From: a virus
IMG/VR virus record: IMGVR_UViG_3300008450_000590
Coordinates: 1-20,605 of that record
Reading direction: 5' to 3' (one strand)
Length of the DNA: 20,605 nucleotides
Part shown: one piece after another, positions 1 through 5,377 of the stretch
Numbering within the stretch: position 1 is the stretch's first letter
Layout: the number at the start of each line of letters is the position of its first letter
Position numbers and translations under genes: made by a program
The notes under the pieces: model-generated
What the model was told of the DNA's origin: nothing
Databases searched by the model: none
Seen by the model: only the letters and a program-made list of their open reading frames with translations

Positions 1-1
1 A

Positions 2-157
2 ATGAGAGACCAATTCATAAGGATAGCGATGGCGCAACTGCGCCCCGCTTATCCGTTCCGACCCCAACGTAACGCAGTAGCTGCAAAGATGTGGGTGCGC
101 TTCCTTGAGCGCAAGGCGATGGCTCAATGGTTCAAAGACCAAGAAGCGAATGTATAG
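2..157 (+). CDS. Small unknown protein (possibly 3' end of a longer gene)
   Basis: An open frame runs from an ATG at base 2 to a TAG at 155-157 and gives 51 residues rich in Arg, Met, Ala and aromatic residues. I do not recognise it. The ATG at 2-4 is followed at once by A, so TGA at 3-5 could be the stop of an upstream gene; that ATGA overlap is the usual junction in this window and favours base 2 as the true start. Because the window begins one base upstream, the frame may instead continue leftward and be the C-terminus of a larger protein. No signal peptide or membrane segment is visible. Confidence 0.45.
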   Translation: MRDQFIRIAMAQLRPAYPFRPQRNAVAAKMWVRFLERKAMAQWFKDQEANV

Positions 158-173
158 GTTTGACCCCTTGTGC

Positions 174-205
174 TTGCCTTCTACAAAAATGTATATCTAT
201 TTTTT
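174..205 (+). promoter_or_regulatory. Weak candidate promoter upstream of the left gene cluster
   Basis: The gap 158-222 is one of the few non-coding stretches ahead of a gene. It holds TTG at 174-176 and TATTTTTT at 198-205, spaced by 21 bases, a partial match to the Bacteroidota -33/-7 pattern. The following 15 bases are AT-rich. The -7 element lacks the final G and the spacer is 2 bases longer than the common 19, so this is only a suggestion. Confidence 0.22.
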
Positions 206-222
206 AATATAAACGAACTGCG

Positions 223-750
223 ATGCTTTACATAGTAACGCCCTGCTCAAGACCTCAAAACCTTGTAAGGATAAAACACGGCATCCCGGAGTACGCTACT
301 TGGGTGGTAATGGTGGATGCATCTACCGATTTCAAGGGAGCAACAGGCGCATCCATCACTCACTACTCTACACGCTCCGGCTCTTGGGGACATCCCCTAC
401 GCAATGAGTTCCTTGAATTGCACAGAGACTCCTTTACCAAAGAGGATTGGGTATACTATCTGGATGATGATAACATCCTGCACCCAAAATTTATCGAAGA
501 GTGGGGCAACCTGCATAACCTCGACTGCTCTATTGTGACGTGGGGACAAGTTGGAAGGCTACGCCCTACCGACCAACCAAGAGTCGGCAACATAGACACC
601 GCCTGCTATATGTTTAAGCCGTATGACCTACCGAACCTCCGCTTTGAAACGAGCTACGAGGCCGATGGTATCTTCGCAATGGAGGCAGCAAGGATTGGAT
701 CACTTATCTGCGTAGATCAGCCCCTCTGCTACTACAATGCGTTAAGGTGA
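223..750 (+). CDS. GT-A fold glycosyltransferase
   Basis: Probably transfers a sugar from a nucleotide-sugar donor to an unknown acceptor. The 175-residue protein opens with a beta strand ending in VTPCSRP (residues 5-11), has a second strand WVVMVDAS (27-34) and carries DDDN at 81-84 after WVYYL, the acidic metal/nucleotide-binding motif of GT-A enzymes. The pattern VTP...SRP with a later DDDN resembles GT43 and related GT-A enzymes as well as GT2; I cannot choose between them. It is short, so a catalytic domain with no anchor. The stop overlaps the GTG of the HNH gene. Acceptor could be phage DNA, a virion protein or a host surface glycan; the nearby Mom-like gene makes DNA worth considering, but that is inference. 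Confidence 0.75.
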   Translation: MLYIVTPCSRPQNLVRIKHGIPEYATWVVMVDASTDFKGATGASITHYSTRSGSWGHPLRNEFLELHRDSFTKEDWVYYLDDDNILHPKFIEEWGNLHNLDCSIVTWGQVGRLRPTDQPRVGNIDTACYMFKPYDLPNLRFETSYEADGIFAMEAARIGSLICVDQPLCYYNALR

Positions 751-1010
751 AAAACCATACGAAGGTCTATCTAAAGGCATTTAACTACACCACAACTGAC
801 TTCATAGCCTGCGAGGTATGTGGAGCGCAAGCGCAGGACATCCACCATATAGAACCCAGAGGGATGGGAGGGAGCAAGATCCGGGATAACATCGAGAATC
901 TTATGGCATTATGCAGGACTTGCCATCACGAGGCTGACTTCGGAACCAATCTAAAGAAAGACTACCTTTACGAGGTTCACAACCACCATCTATCAAAAAG
1001 AGTTATTTAG
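747..1010 (+). CDS. HNH endonuclease
   Basis: An 87-residue protein starting at GTG 747 and overlapping the preceding stop by four bases (GTGA). It has the full HNH signature: a zinc-binding CEVC (22-25), DIHHIEPRGMGG (31-42) with the catalytic His pair, DNIENL (47-52) and CRTCHHEA (56-63) with the second Cys pair and final His. Small free-standing HNH nucleases encoded near terminase genes are known to assist cleavage of concatemeric DNA during packaging in HK97-like phages. Here terminase lies about 1.2 kb downstream, so that role is plausible. An alternative is a homing-type nuclease, but the even spacing and coupled junction do not suggest a recent insertion. Confidence 0.88.
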   Translation: MKNHTKVYLKAFNYTTTDFIACEVCGAQAQDIHHIEPRGMGGSKIRDNIENLMALCRTCHHEADFGTNLKKDYLYEVHNHHLSKRVI

Positions 1011-1012
1011 TT

Positions 1013-1546
1013 ATGCAAAGAGCAGCAATCGGTACAATACTACTAAACCCGAGTAATCCCAGAATCATTAAGGATGACAAGTTTAAGAAGCTGGTCAAGT
1101 CAATACAGGAGTTCCCACAGATGCTTGAGCTTCGACCTATCGTAGTAGATAGCAATATGGTAGTGCTTGGTGGGAATATGCGCCTTAAAGCCTGTATTGC
1201 CGCAGGACTGAAGGAAGTACCCATCATTGTAGCGGATCAGCTTACGGATGCACAGAAGGGGGAGTTCATTATCAAGGACAACGTAGGGTTCGGAGAATGG
1301 GATTGGGACTTACTCGCCAACGAATGGGAACCCGATGCTCTTATCGACTGGGGATTAGACCTCCCTATTTTAATGGATGAGCCTTCATACGATGAATTGA
1401 TAGGGGATGAAAAGGGAAATCCTCCTACTATGAAAATAACCTTCGATAGTCCGGAGCAGTTACAAAAAGCGGAGATAGACATACAAGAGCTTTTAGATAG
1501 AAAATATCAAGGGGCTTATTTTTCAGTTAGCGCAGGGGGGATATGA
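1013..1546 (+). CDS. ParB/sulfiredoxin-like domain protein
   Basis: The first ~75 of 177 residues form a ParB/Srx-like fold: NPSNPR (12-17), a helix, LRPIVVD (40-46), then the phosphate-binding motif GGNMRLKA (53-60) and AAGLKEVPIIV (63-73). The GxxR core is the site that binds or cleaves nucleotide triphosphates in ParB, noctin-like and DndB/Srx-type proteins. Residues 75-125 match the DNVGFGEWDWDLLANEW-type segment that often follows ParB domains in phage proteins encoded beside DNA methylases. The C-terminal ~50 residues are not recognised. Its stop overlaps the start of the Mom-like gene (ATGA at 1543), so the two are probably made together and may both act in DNA modification. It is not a partition protein in any obvious sense, since no ParA is present. 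Confidence 0.8.
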   Translation: MQRAAIGTILLNPSNPRIIKDDKFKKLVKSIQEFPQMLELRPIVVDSNMVVLGGNMRLKACIAAGLKEVPIIVADQLTDAQKGEFIIKDNVGFGEWDWDLLANEWEPDALIDWGLDLPILMDEPSYDELIGDEKGNPPTMKITFDSPEQLQKAEIDIQELLDRKYQGAYFSVSAGGI

Positions 1547-2172
1547 GATTAGAGATTGCCTCAAGTAAGGCGATTAAATACGCTTGTCTGAACTTTCATT
1601 ATGCAAAAGTTTGCCCGGTTGTCGGAATTGCTTTTTCTGTTTTTAACGATAAAGAGGAATGGTGCGGAGTTATTACTTTCGGATATGGGGCATCAGCTAA
1701 TATGGGTAAACCATATAAACTAAATCACGGGCAATACCTCGAGCTTACTCGTATGGCCCTAAATTCTAAACAAGAGAGTACGAGCAAAGCAATGTCGATA
1801 GCAATGCGCTTAATCAAAAAGCTTTGCCCGACAGTAAAACTTTTAATATCGTATGCCGACAAAGGACAGAATCACAAGGGTATTATTTATCAAGCGACAA
1901 ATTGGTTTTTAGTAGATGAATCCGAATCAAGCGGTTTTGAGGTATGGTATAAAGGAAAGTGGGTACACGACCGGGGGCCAAACACGCTACCTAAAGAGCA
2001 AAGAAAAAAATTAACCTACCGCAAAAAGAGCGGAAAGTATAAATATGTTTATCCGATTGATAAGGCGTTAGTCGATATGTGCAAGAAGTTGTCTAAACCA
2101 TACCCTAAAAAAGAAACCCCGACAAGCGGGGCTACTTTGAGCGAGGGGGTCGAATCGAACGCCACTTCTTAA
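1543..2172 (+). CDS. mom: Mom-like DNA modification protein
   Basis: Resembles the Mu Mom family of GNAT-fold enzymes, which convert adenine in phage DNA to an N6-acetamido (methylcarbamoyl) form and so protect it from restriction enzymes. Family-like segments are GYGASANMGKPYKLN (47-61), LELTRMALN (66-74), a helix with SKAMSIAMRLIKKL (81-94), and ISYADKGQNHKGIIYQATNW (102-121). The 209 residues are somewhat shorter than Mu Mom. The Lys/Arg-rich stretch 152-168 suits DNA contact. Its start overlaps the ParB-like stop. It is visibly more AT-rich than its neighbours, suggesting later acquisition. The last ~25 codons (from about 2100) are read through an antisense terminator and tRNA-like gene, so this tail was probably recruited and may be dispensable. 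No Mu Com-like translational activator is seen. Confidence 0.8.
   Translation: MRLEIASSKAIKYACLNFHYAKVCPVVGIAFSVFNDKEEWCGVITFGYGASANMGKPYKLNHGQYLELTRMALNSKQESTSKAMSIAMRLIKKLCPTVKLLISYADKGQNHKGIIYQATNWFLVDESESSGFEVWYKGKWVHDRGPNTLPKEQRKKLTYRKKSGKYKYVYPIDKALVDMCKKLSKPYPKKETPTSGATLSEGVESNATS
2105..2131 (-). terminator. Rho-independent terminator of the antisense tRNA-like gene
   Basis: Read on the minus strand, CCCCG (from 2131) pairs perfectly with CGGGG (to 2117) around a 5-base loop and is followed directly by TTTCTTTTTT. It begins 9 bases after the tRNA-like discriminator base. On the + strand the hairpin is preceded by A and lacks a T run, so it should not stop mom transcription. It lies wholly inside the mom coding sequence. 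Confidence 0.75.
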
Positions 2173-2210
2173 TTGGAATACTAAGTGTGCAACCATAACA
2201 CTTCCCTCGC
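2140..2210 (-). tRNA. tRNA-Gly(UCC)-like gene, antisense to the mom 3' end
   Basis: On the minus strand a cloverleaf can be drawn. Acceptor stem GCGAGGG pairs with CCCTCGC for 7 perfect base pairs, followed by discriminator T, the base usual for bacterial tRNA-Gly. D arm: stem GTGT/GCAC around TATGGTT with the GG pair. Anticodon stem CTTAG/TTAAG around TATTCCAA, which places TCC after a T and before A. T loop TTCGATT. The D arm follows the same GTnTnATGGTnnnAC pattern as phage T4 tRNA-Gly, as I remember it. Departures: the anticodon loop has 8 bases, the T stem needs a bulged A (GGCG/CG-A-CC), position 8 is A and 14 is T, and the 3' end continues CAA rather than CCA. It could be functional, a frameshifting tRNA, or a decayed tRNA-like RNA. 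CCA would have to be added enzymatically. Confidence 0.62.
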
Positions 2211-2214
2211 AAGT

Positions 2215-2245
2215 TAAAGATACAACAAACAAACAAATGGACAAA
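2215..2245 (-). promoter_or_regulatory. Bacteroidota-type promoter for the antisense tRNA-like gene
   Basis: On the minus strand TTTG (2245-2242) is followed after exactly 19 bases by TATCTTTA (2222-2215). The Bacteroidota primary sigma consensus is TTTG, about 19 bases, TAnnTTTG; only the last base differs. The expected start point falls at about 2210-2211, which is the first base of the tRNA-like acceptor stem, so the transcript would need little or no 5' trimming. The -33 element lies inside the first codons of the small terminase gene. Confidence 0.6.
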
Positions 2246-2575
2246 ACGGAACAACATAAAAAGGCGATGCTCGATGCTTTGGAGAAATCTTTAGGCGTAG
2301 TTACCTCTGCCTGCAAGACGGTGGGCGTAGGTCGTACTACGCACTACCTCTGGATGCAGGAGGATAAAGAATACAAAGCAGCAGTCGATGAACTATCAGA
2401 CGTAGCAATTGACTTTGCAGAGAGCCAACTACATAAGCAGATAAAGGAGGGCAACTCAACTGCTACTATCTTTTTTCTAAAGACCAAGGGCAAGAAGCGT
2501 GGATACATAGAGAGGCAAGAGGTAGATATCCAGACCCCGAAGCTATTTCAGATAGAGGTGCTTGGCGAAGATTGA
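2237..2575 (+). CDS. terS: Small terminase subunit
   Basis: A 112-residue protein directly before the large terminase. An N-terminal helix-turn-helix spans about residues 20-43 (VVTSACKTVGVGRTTHYLW), followed by a helical segment rich in acidic residues (44-75) suited to oligomerisation, then FFLKTKGKKRGYIER (80-94) and a short C-terminal tail. In such phages the small subunit forms a ring that recognises the packaging start site and passes DNA to the large subunit. The ATG at 2237 is preceded by an A-rich leader with no Shine-Dalgarno sequence. The gene overlaps terL by 14 bases. The 64-base gap before it carries the antisense promoter and the 5' half of the tRNA-like gene. Confidence 0.82.
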   Translation: MDKTEQHKKAMLDALEKSLGVVTSACKTVGVGRTTHYLWMQEDKEYKAAVDELSDVAIDFAESQLHKQIKEGNSTATIFFLKTKGKKRGYIERQEVDIQTPKLFQIEVLGED

Positions 2576-3719
2576 GACCAATAAGGTATTTGGCCACCTA
2601 AAGCGAAGCACTAAAAAGATAGTAGTCGAGCAGGGCGGTACCCGTAGCGGAAAGACATACAATATCCTGCTATGGATCATATTCCATTACACGGATAAGA
2701 ACGAAGGCAAGACCATCACGATCTGCCGTAAGACGTTCCCTGCGCTCCGGGCTTCTGTTATGCGGGACTTCTTTGAGATCCTCCGGAACCACGACATATA
2801 CAATGAGATCTACCACAACAGGTCGAATAGCGAGTACTACCTAAATGGGAACCTTGTGGAGTTTATCAGCCTTGACCAACCCCAGAAGATAAGGGGGCGC
2901 AAGCGCAACCTCCTGTACATTAACGAAGCCAATGAGCTGACGTACGAGGACTGGCAGCAGCTCATAATGAGGACCGAGGATCGTGCGATACTTGACTACA
3001 ACCCTTCGGATGCGTTCCATTGGATTTATGATAAGGTCGTACCGAGGGATGACTGCGACTTTTTTCAGACCACGTACCTCGACAATATGTTTTTAGATCA
3101 GAGCATCAAGGATGAAATCCTACGGCTCAAGGATACGGATAACGACTACTGGCGTATCTATGGTCTGGGGGAAAGGGGTATGAGTAGAGCCACGATATTC
3201 CAGTACGGGCAGTCCGAGATACCAACGGATGCAAAGCTCTTATCATTTGGCCTTGACTTCGGGTACACGAATGATCCCAGCGCACTGGTTGCAGTATATG
3301 AGGCAAACGGAAGCCTTTACTTTGATGAACTGCTATACCGCACGGGGATGACCAATAACGATATCGCAAATATCTTTACCTCCATCGGTATCGATAGGCG
3401 CAGCGAGGTATATGCTGATAGCGCAGAGCCCAAGTCAATCGAGGAACTATACCGAAGGGGCTACAATGTAAAGCCCACGACCAAAGGCCCCGACTCGGTG
3501 AACGCAGGAATCGATATAATGAAACGCTACAAACTATTTATCACTCCCCGGAGCATCAATCTTGAAAAGGAGATGCGTAACTACAAATGGACGGAGGATA
3601 AAAATGGAAACCTCCTTAATAAGCCTATCGATGCTTTTAACCACGCAATCGATGCTGCGAGGTATGCTATCTTTAGCAAGAAAAATAATCCTAACTTTGG
3701 CAGATATTCTGTAAGATGA
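2562..3719 (+). CDS. terL: Large terminase subunit (ATPase and nuclease)
   Basis: The 385-residue DNA packaging motor, close to the PBSX/Terminase_3 type in length and layout. The ATPase half has Walker A GGTRSGKT (25-32), an adenine-side CRKTFPALRAS segment (55-65), Walker B LLYIN followed by catalytic Glu (117-122) and a DYNPSDAFHW coupling segment (145-154). The nuclease half has metal-binding Asp residues in GLDFGYTNDPSAL (230-242), YADSAEP (284-290) and DAFNHAIDAARYA (357-369). The start is TTG at 2562, inside the end of terS; no ATG or GTG lies between there and the Walker A motif, so TTG is the best choice. Its stop overlaps the next ATG. Confidence 0.96.
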   Translation: MAKIETNKVFGHLKRSTKKIVVEQGGTRSGKTYNILLWIIFHYTDKNEGKTITICRKTFPALRASVMRDFFEILRNHDIYNEIYHNRSNSEYYLNGNLVEFISLDQPQKIRGRKRNLLYINEANELTYEDWQQLIMRTEDRAILDYNPSDAFHWIYDKVVPRDDCDFFQTTYLDNMFLDQSIKDEILRLKDTDNDYWRIYGLGERGMSRATIFQYGQSEIPTDAKLLSFGLDFGYTNDPSALVAVYEANGSLYFDELLYRTGMTNNDIANIFTSIGIDRRSEVYADSAEPKSIEELYRRGYNVKPTTKGPDSVNAGIDIMKRYKLFITPRSINLEKEMRNYKWTEDKNGNLLNKPIDAFNHAIDAARYAIFSKKNNPNFGRYSVR

Positions 3720-4636
3720 TATACGTAGCAGGACAACCGGGTGGGGTTTACTACCACCGCCTCCAGATACCATACGAGGACTTGCTGATGCGAGGCTACC
3801 TAATTAAGTTTGGAACAATACAGGAACTCGATAAGTATAAGGATGCAATCACGCACCTTGTGGTAAACCGAGGGCTTGCGACAAAGAATCACAAGGCGTT
3901 CCGGTATATGCTGGATAAGAACAATATAAAGCTTATCCTCGACCTCGATGACTGGTGGATGCTACCGAGGCATCACGCTAATTATAGCACACAGAAAACG
4001 CAGGATATCTTAATGACTATCAAGATAGCCGATGAGATCCATACGACCAATGAATACCTTGCGAGCAAGATCCAAAAAGAAAATCCCTACGTACCTATCT
4101 GGGTACTGCCTAATGCGATAGACCCACGCAGATCTCAATGGGAGGACATAGAAAAGGTAGAGGGCTTCAATGTCGGGTATATGGGTGCTTTGCATCACGA
4201 TGAAGACTTGGCGTATAACCGCATCAATTTAGAGGGACTTAATGCTTACACCATTGAGTACTATAAAGAGTCGCTAAAGGCTTCTAATGCGTTCCAGAGG
4301 GCTGACTACTTAGACTACGGCAAACTATATAAGAACATCCACGTCAGTATCGCCCCACTTTCACCGAGTGCCTTTAACAGATGCAAGTCAAACCTAAAGG
4401 CTCTGGAGGCTGGCTTTACCAAGACGTGCATCATAGCTCAAGATATGCATCCCTATACCCCGTTGCTGAATAAGAGCAACTCTATCCTCTGCAAGGGGCC
4501 GGGGCATTGGGAAGAGGAACTACGGAACCTCGACCCTCAGAGGTGCGCTGACCTTGCAGAGAAACTTTATGAGGACGTACAATTTTTTCACATTACGAAT
4601 ATCAACGATACACGCCAGCAATGCTTCGCACAATAA
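3716..4636 (+). CDS. GT-B fold glycosyltransferase (GT4/glycosyltransferase family 1-like)
   Basis: Probably a retaining glycosyltransferase with two Rossmann-like halves. N-terminal half: GQPGGVYYHRLQIPYEDL (6-23) is typical of a donor/acceptor cleft, then ITHLVVNRG (45-53) and IKLILDLDDWWMLP (71-84). The linker VLPNAIDP (130-137) matches the conserved hinge of GT4 enzymes. C-terminal half: FNVGYMGALHHDED (151-164) and CKSNLKALEAGFTKTCIIA (223-241), corresponding to the donor-binding region where an E/ALEA helix holds the sugar nucleotide. It is 306 residues, short for GT4 but complete in order. The start overlaps terL (ATGA). It is one of two glycosyltransferases in the window. Its target is unknown: virion protein, DNA or host glycan. 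Confidence 0.78.
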   Translation: MIYVAGQPGGVYYHRLQIPYEDLLMRGYLIKFGTIQELDKYKDAITHLVVNRGLATKNHKAFRYMLDKNNIKLILDLDDWWMLPRHHANYSTQKTQDILMTIKIADEIHTTNEYLASKIQKENPYVPIWVLPNAIDPRRSQWEDIEKVEGFNVGYMGALHHDEDLAYNRINLEGLNAYTIEYYKESLKASNAFQRADYLDYGKLYKNIHVSIAPLSPSAFNRCKSNLKALEAGFTKTCIIAQDMHPYTPLLNKSNSILCKGPGHWEEELRNLDPQRCADLAEKLYEDVQFFHITNINDTRQQCFAQ

Positions 4637-5268
4637 AAGTACCCACGATCTGGGCTGACCTCAGCCTAAAGGACTTCCAGAGGTTTATGGGGGCTAACCC
4701 TACGGATGAAACGGCAGAGGACTTGGCTCTCTCTATATTCTGTGGAATCGATAAGGATGAGCAGGACTCGTTCCCGGTAAAAGAGCTGGAGGATATCAAG
4801 ACAATAATTGCTGGGGTATTCACGGAGAACCCACCCCTGCATCGGTTCGTACATATCAATGGCGTAAAGTATGGATTCCACCCTAAGCTGGAGAACATCT
4901 CGCTTGGTGAGTTTGTGGATCTCGAAGAGTATATGAAAGACCCCATAAAAAATGCACAGAAGTGGATGGGGGTGCTATACCGCCCCGTTACGAAGGAGGC
5001 CTTCGGGAGGCACGAGATAGAAAAATACCATCCAGATAAGCACGATGGATCAGCATTCGAGGCCATTACAATGGACATAGTGCAGGGTGCGCTGCTTTTT
5101 TTTTATCGTTTAGAACTCGGACTGCAGATATCTTCGCTGACCTATTTGAGGCAAGTGGCGAAACAAGGGAAATCCTCGACTCCAGAACCGCCTTCGGTAA
5201 ACGATGGGGATGGTATGCAATCCTCCATCAACTCGCTGCGGGGTCTATACAAAACCTTGACCAGATAA
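4621..5268 (+). CDS. Tail assembly chaperone, zero-frame product (G-like)
   Basis: A 215-residue protein of a tail assembly chaperone type seen in Bacteroidota phages. It opens with a short beta segment and LSLKDFQRFMG (15-25), has FVHINGVKYGFHPKL (76-90), SLGEFVDLEEYMKDP (94-108), WMGVLYRPVTKEAF (115-128) and a helical part ending at a run of nine T. The zero-frame end after the T run has an acidic, Gly-rich segment (NDGDGMQSSINSLRG) typical of the short form as I remember the family. Chaperones of this kind bind tape measure and tail tube proteins during tail assembly and are usually made in two forms by frameshifting. Unusually it sits after terL and a glycosyltransferase, about 5.7 kb ahead of the tape measure gene. 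It overlaps the preceding gene by 16 bases. Confidence 0.72.
   Translation: MLRTIKVPTIWADLSLKDFQRFMGANPTDETAEDLALSIFCGIDKDEQDSFPVKELEDIKTIIAGVFTENPPLHRFVHINGVKYGFHPKLENISLGEFVDLEEYMKDPIKNAQKWMGVLYRPVTKEAFGRHEIEKYHPDKHDGSAFEAITMDIVQGALLFFYRLELGLQISSLTYLRQVAKQGKSSTPEPPSVNDGDGMQSSINSLRGLYKTLTR
5096..5104 (+). promoter_or_regulatory. Programmed -1 frameshift site (T9 slippery run)
   Basis: Nine consecutive T lie in the frame CTT TTT TTT TAT, giving the slippery heptamer T TTT TTT at 5097-5103. Slipping back one base moves translation into a frame that stays open to 5363 and encodes protein-like sequence. Polymerase slippage adding one T would give the same result. I did not find an obvious downstream pseudoknot by eye. 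Confidence 0.75.
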
Positions 5269-5363
5269 CGGAGCTACCGCTTTACCAATGCTTGATGTGG
5301 GTAACGTACGAGGCTGACAAGTCACGCCTTGAGGCGCAGATGGCTCGGCAGAATACCCGATAA
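5103..5363 (+). CDS. Hidden -1 frame extension of the tail assembly chaperone (GT-like)
   Basis: After a -1 shift at the T run, codons starting at 5103 run to TAA at 5361-5363 and add 86 residues, giving a 247-residue fusion (161 zero-frame residues plus 86). The segment has no usable start codon of its own: the frame opens after a stop at 5037-5039 and its first ATG lies near the end. It reads like a real protein, with ADIFADLFEASGE, FGKRWGWYAILHQLA, ITELPLYQCLMWVTYE and a helical charged end ADKSRLEAQMARQ. It fills the otherwise empty gap before 5378. In lambda the equivalent G-T fusion binds the tail tube protein through its T part while the G part coats the tape measure; I infer the same division here. 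Confidence 0.78.
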   Translation, partial: LSFRTRTADIFADLFEASGETREILDSRTAFGKRWGWYAILHQLAAGSIQNLDQITELPLYQCLMWVTYEADKSRLEAQMARQNTR

Positions 5364-5377
5364 AGGGTTCTTTATTT

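Noticed and set aside
2140-2210. tRNA 3' end as a phage attachment site
   Set aside because: No integrase gene is in the window and the whole tRNA-like unit with promoter and terminator is present, so attP is not supported here.
2141-2210. The same inverted GCGAGGG/CCCTCGC stem read as a + strand tRNA or terminator
   Set aside because: The + strand reading gives no D arm or anticodon arm in the right places, and no T run follows the second stem half.
4602-5078. Minus-strand ORF of 158 residues over the tail chaperone
   Set aside because: Ser-rich low-information product with no promoter or junction signal; the + strand gene is well supported.
5096-5363. T9 frameshift as a sequencing error that splits one gene
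   Set aside because: Both frames after the run look meaningful, and chaperones of this type are usually made in two forms; a simple error would leave one frame without protein character. Not fully excluded without reads.
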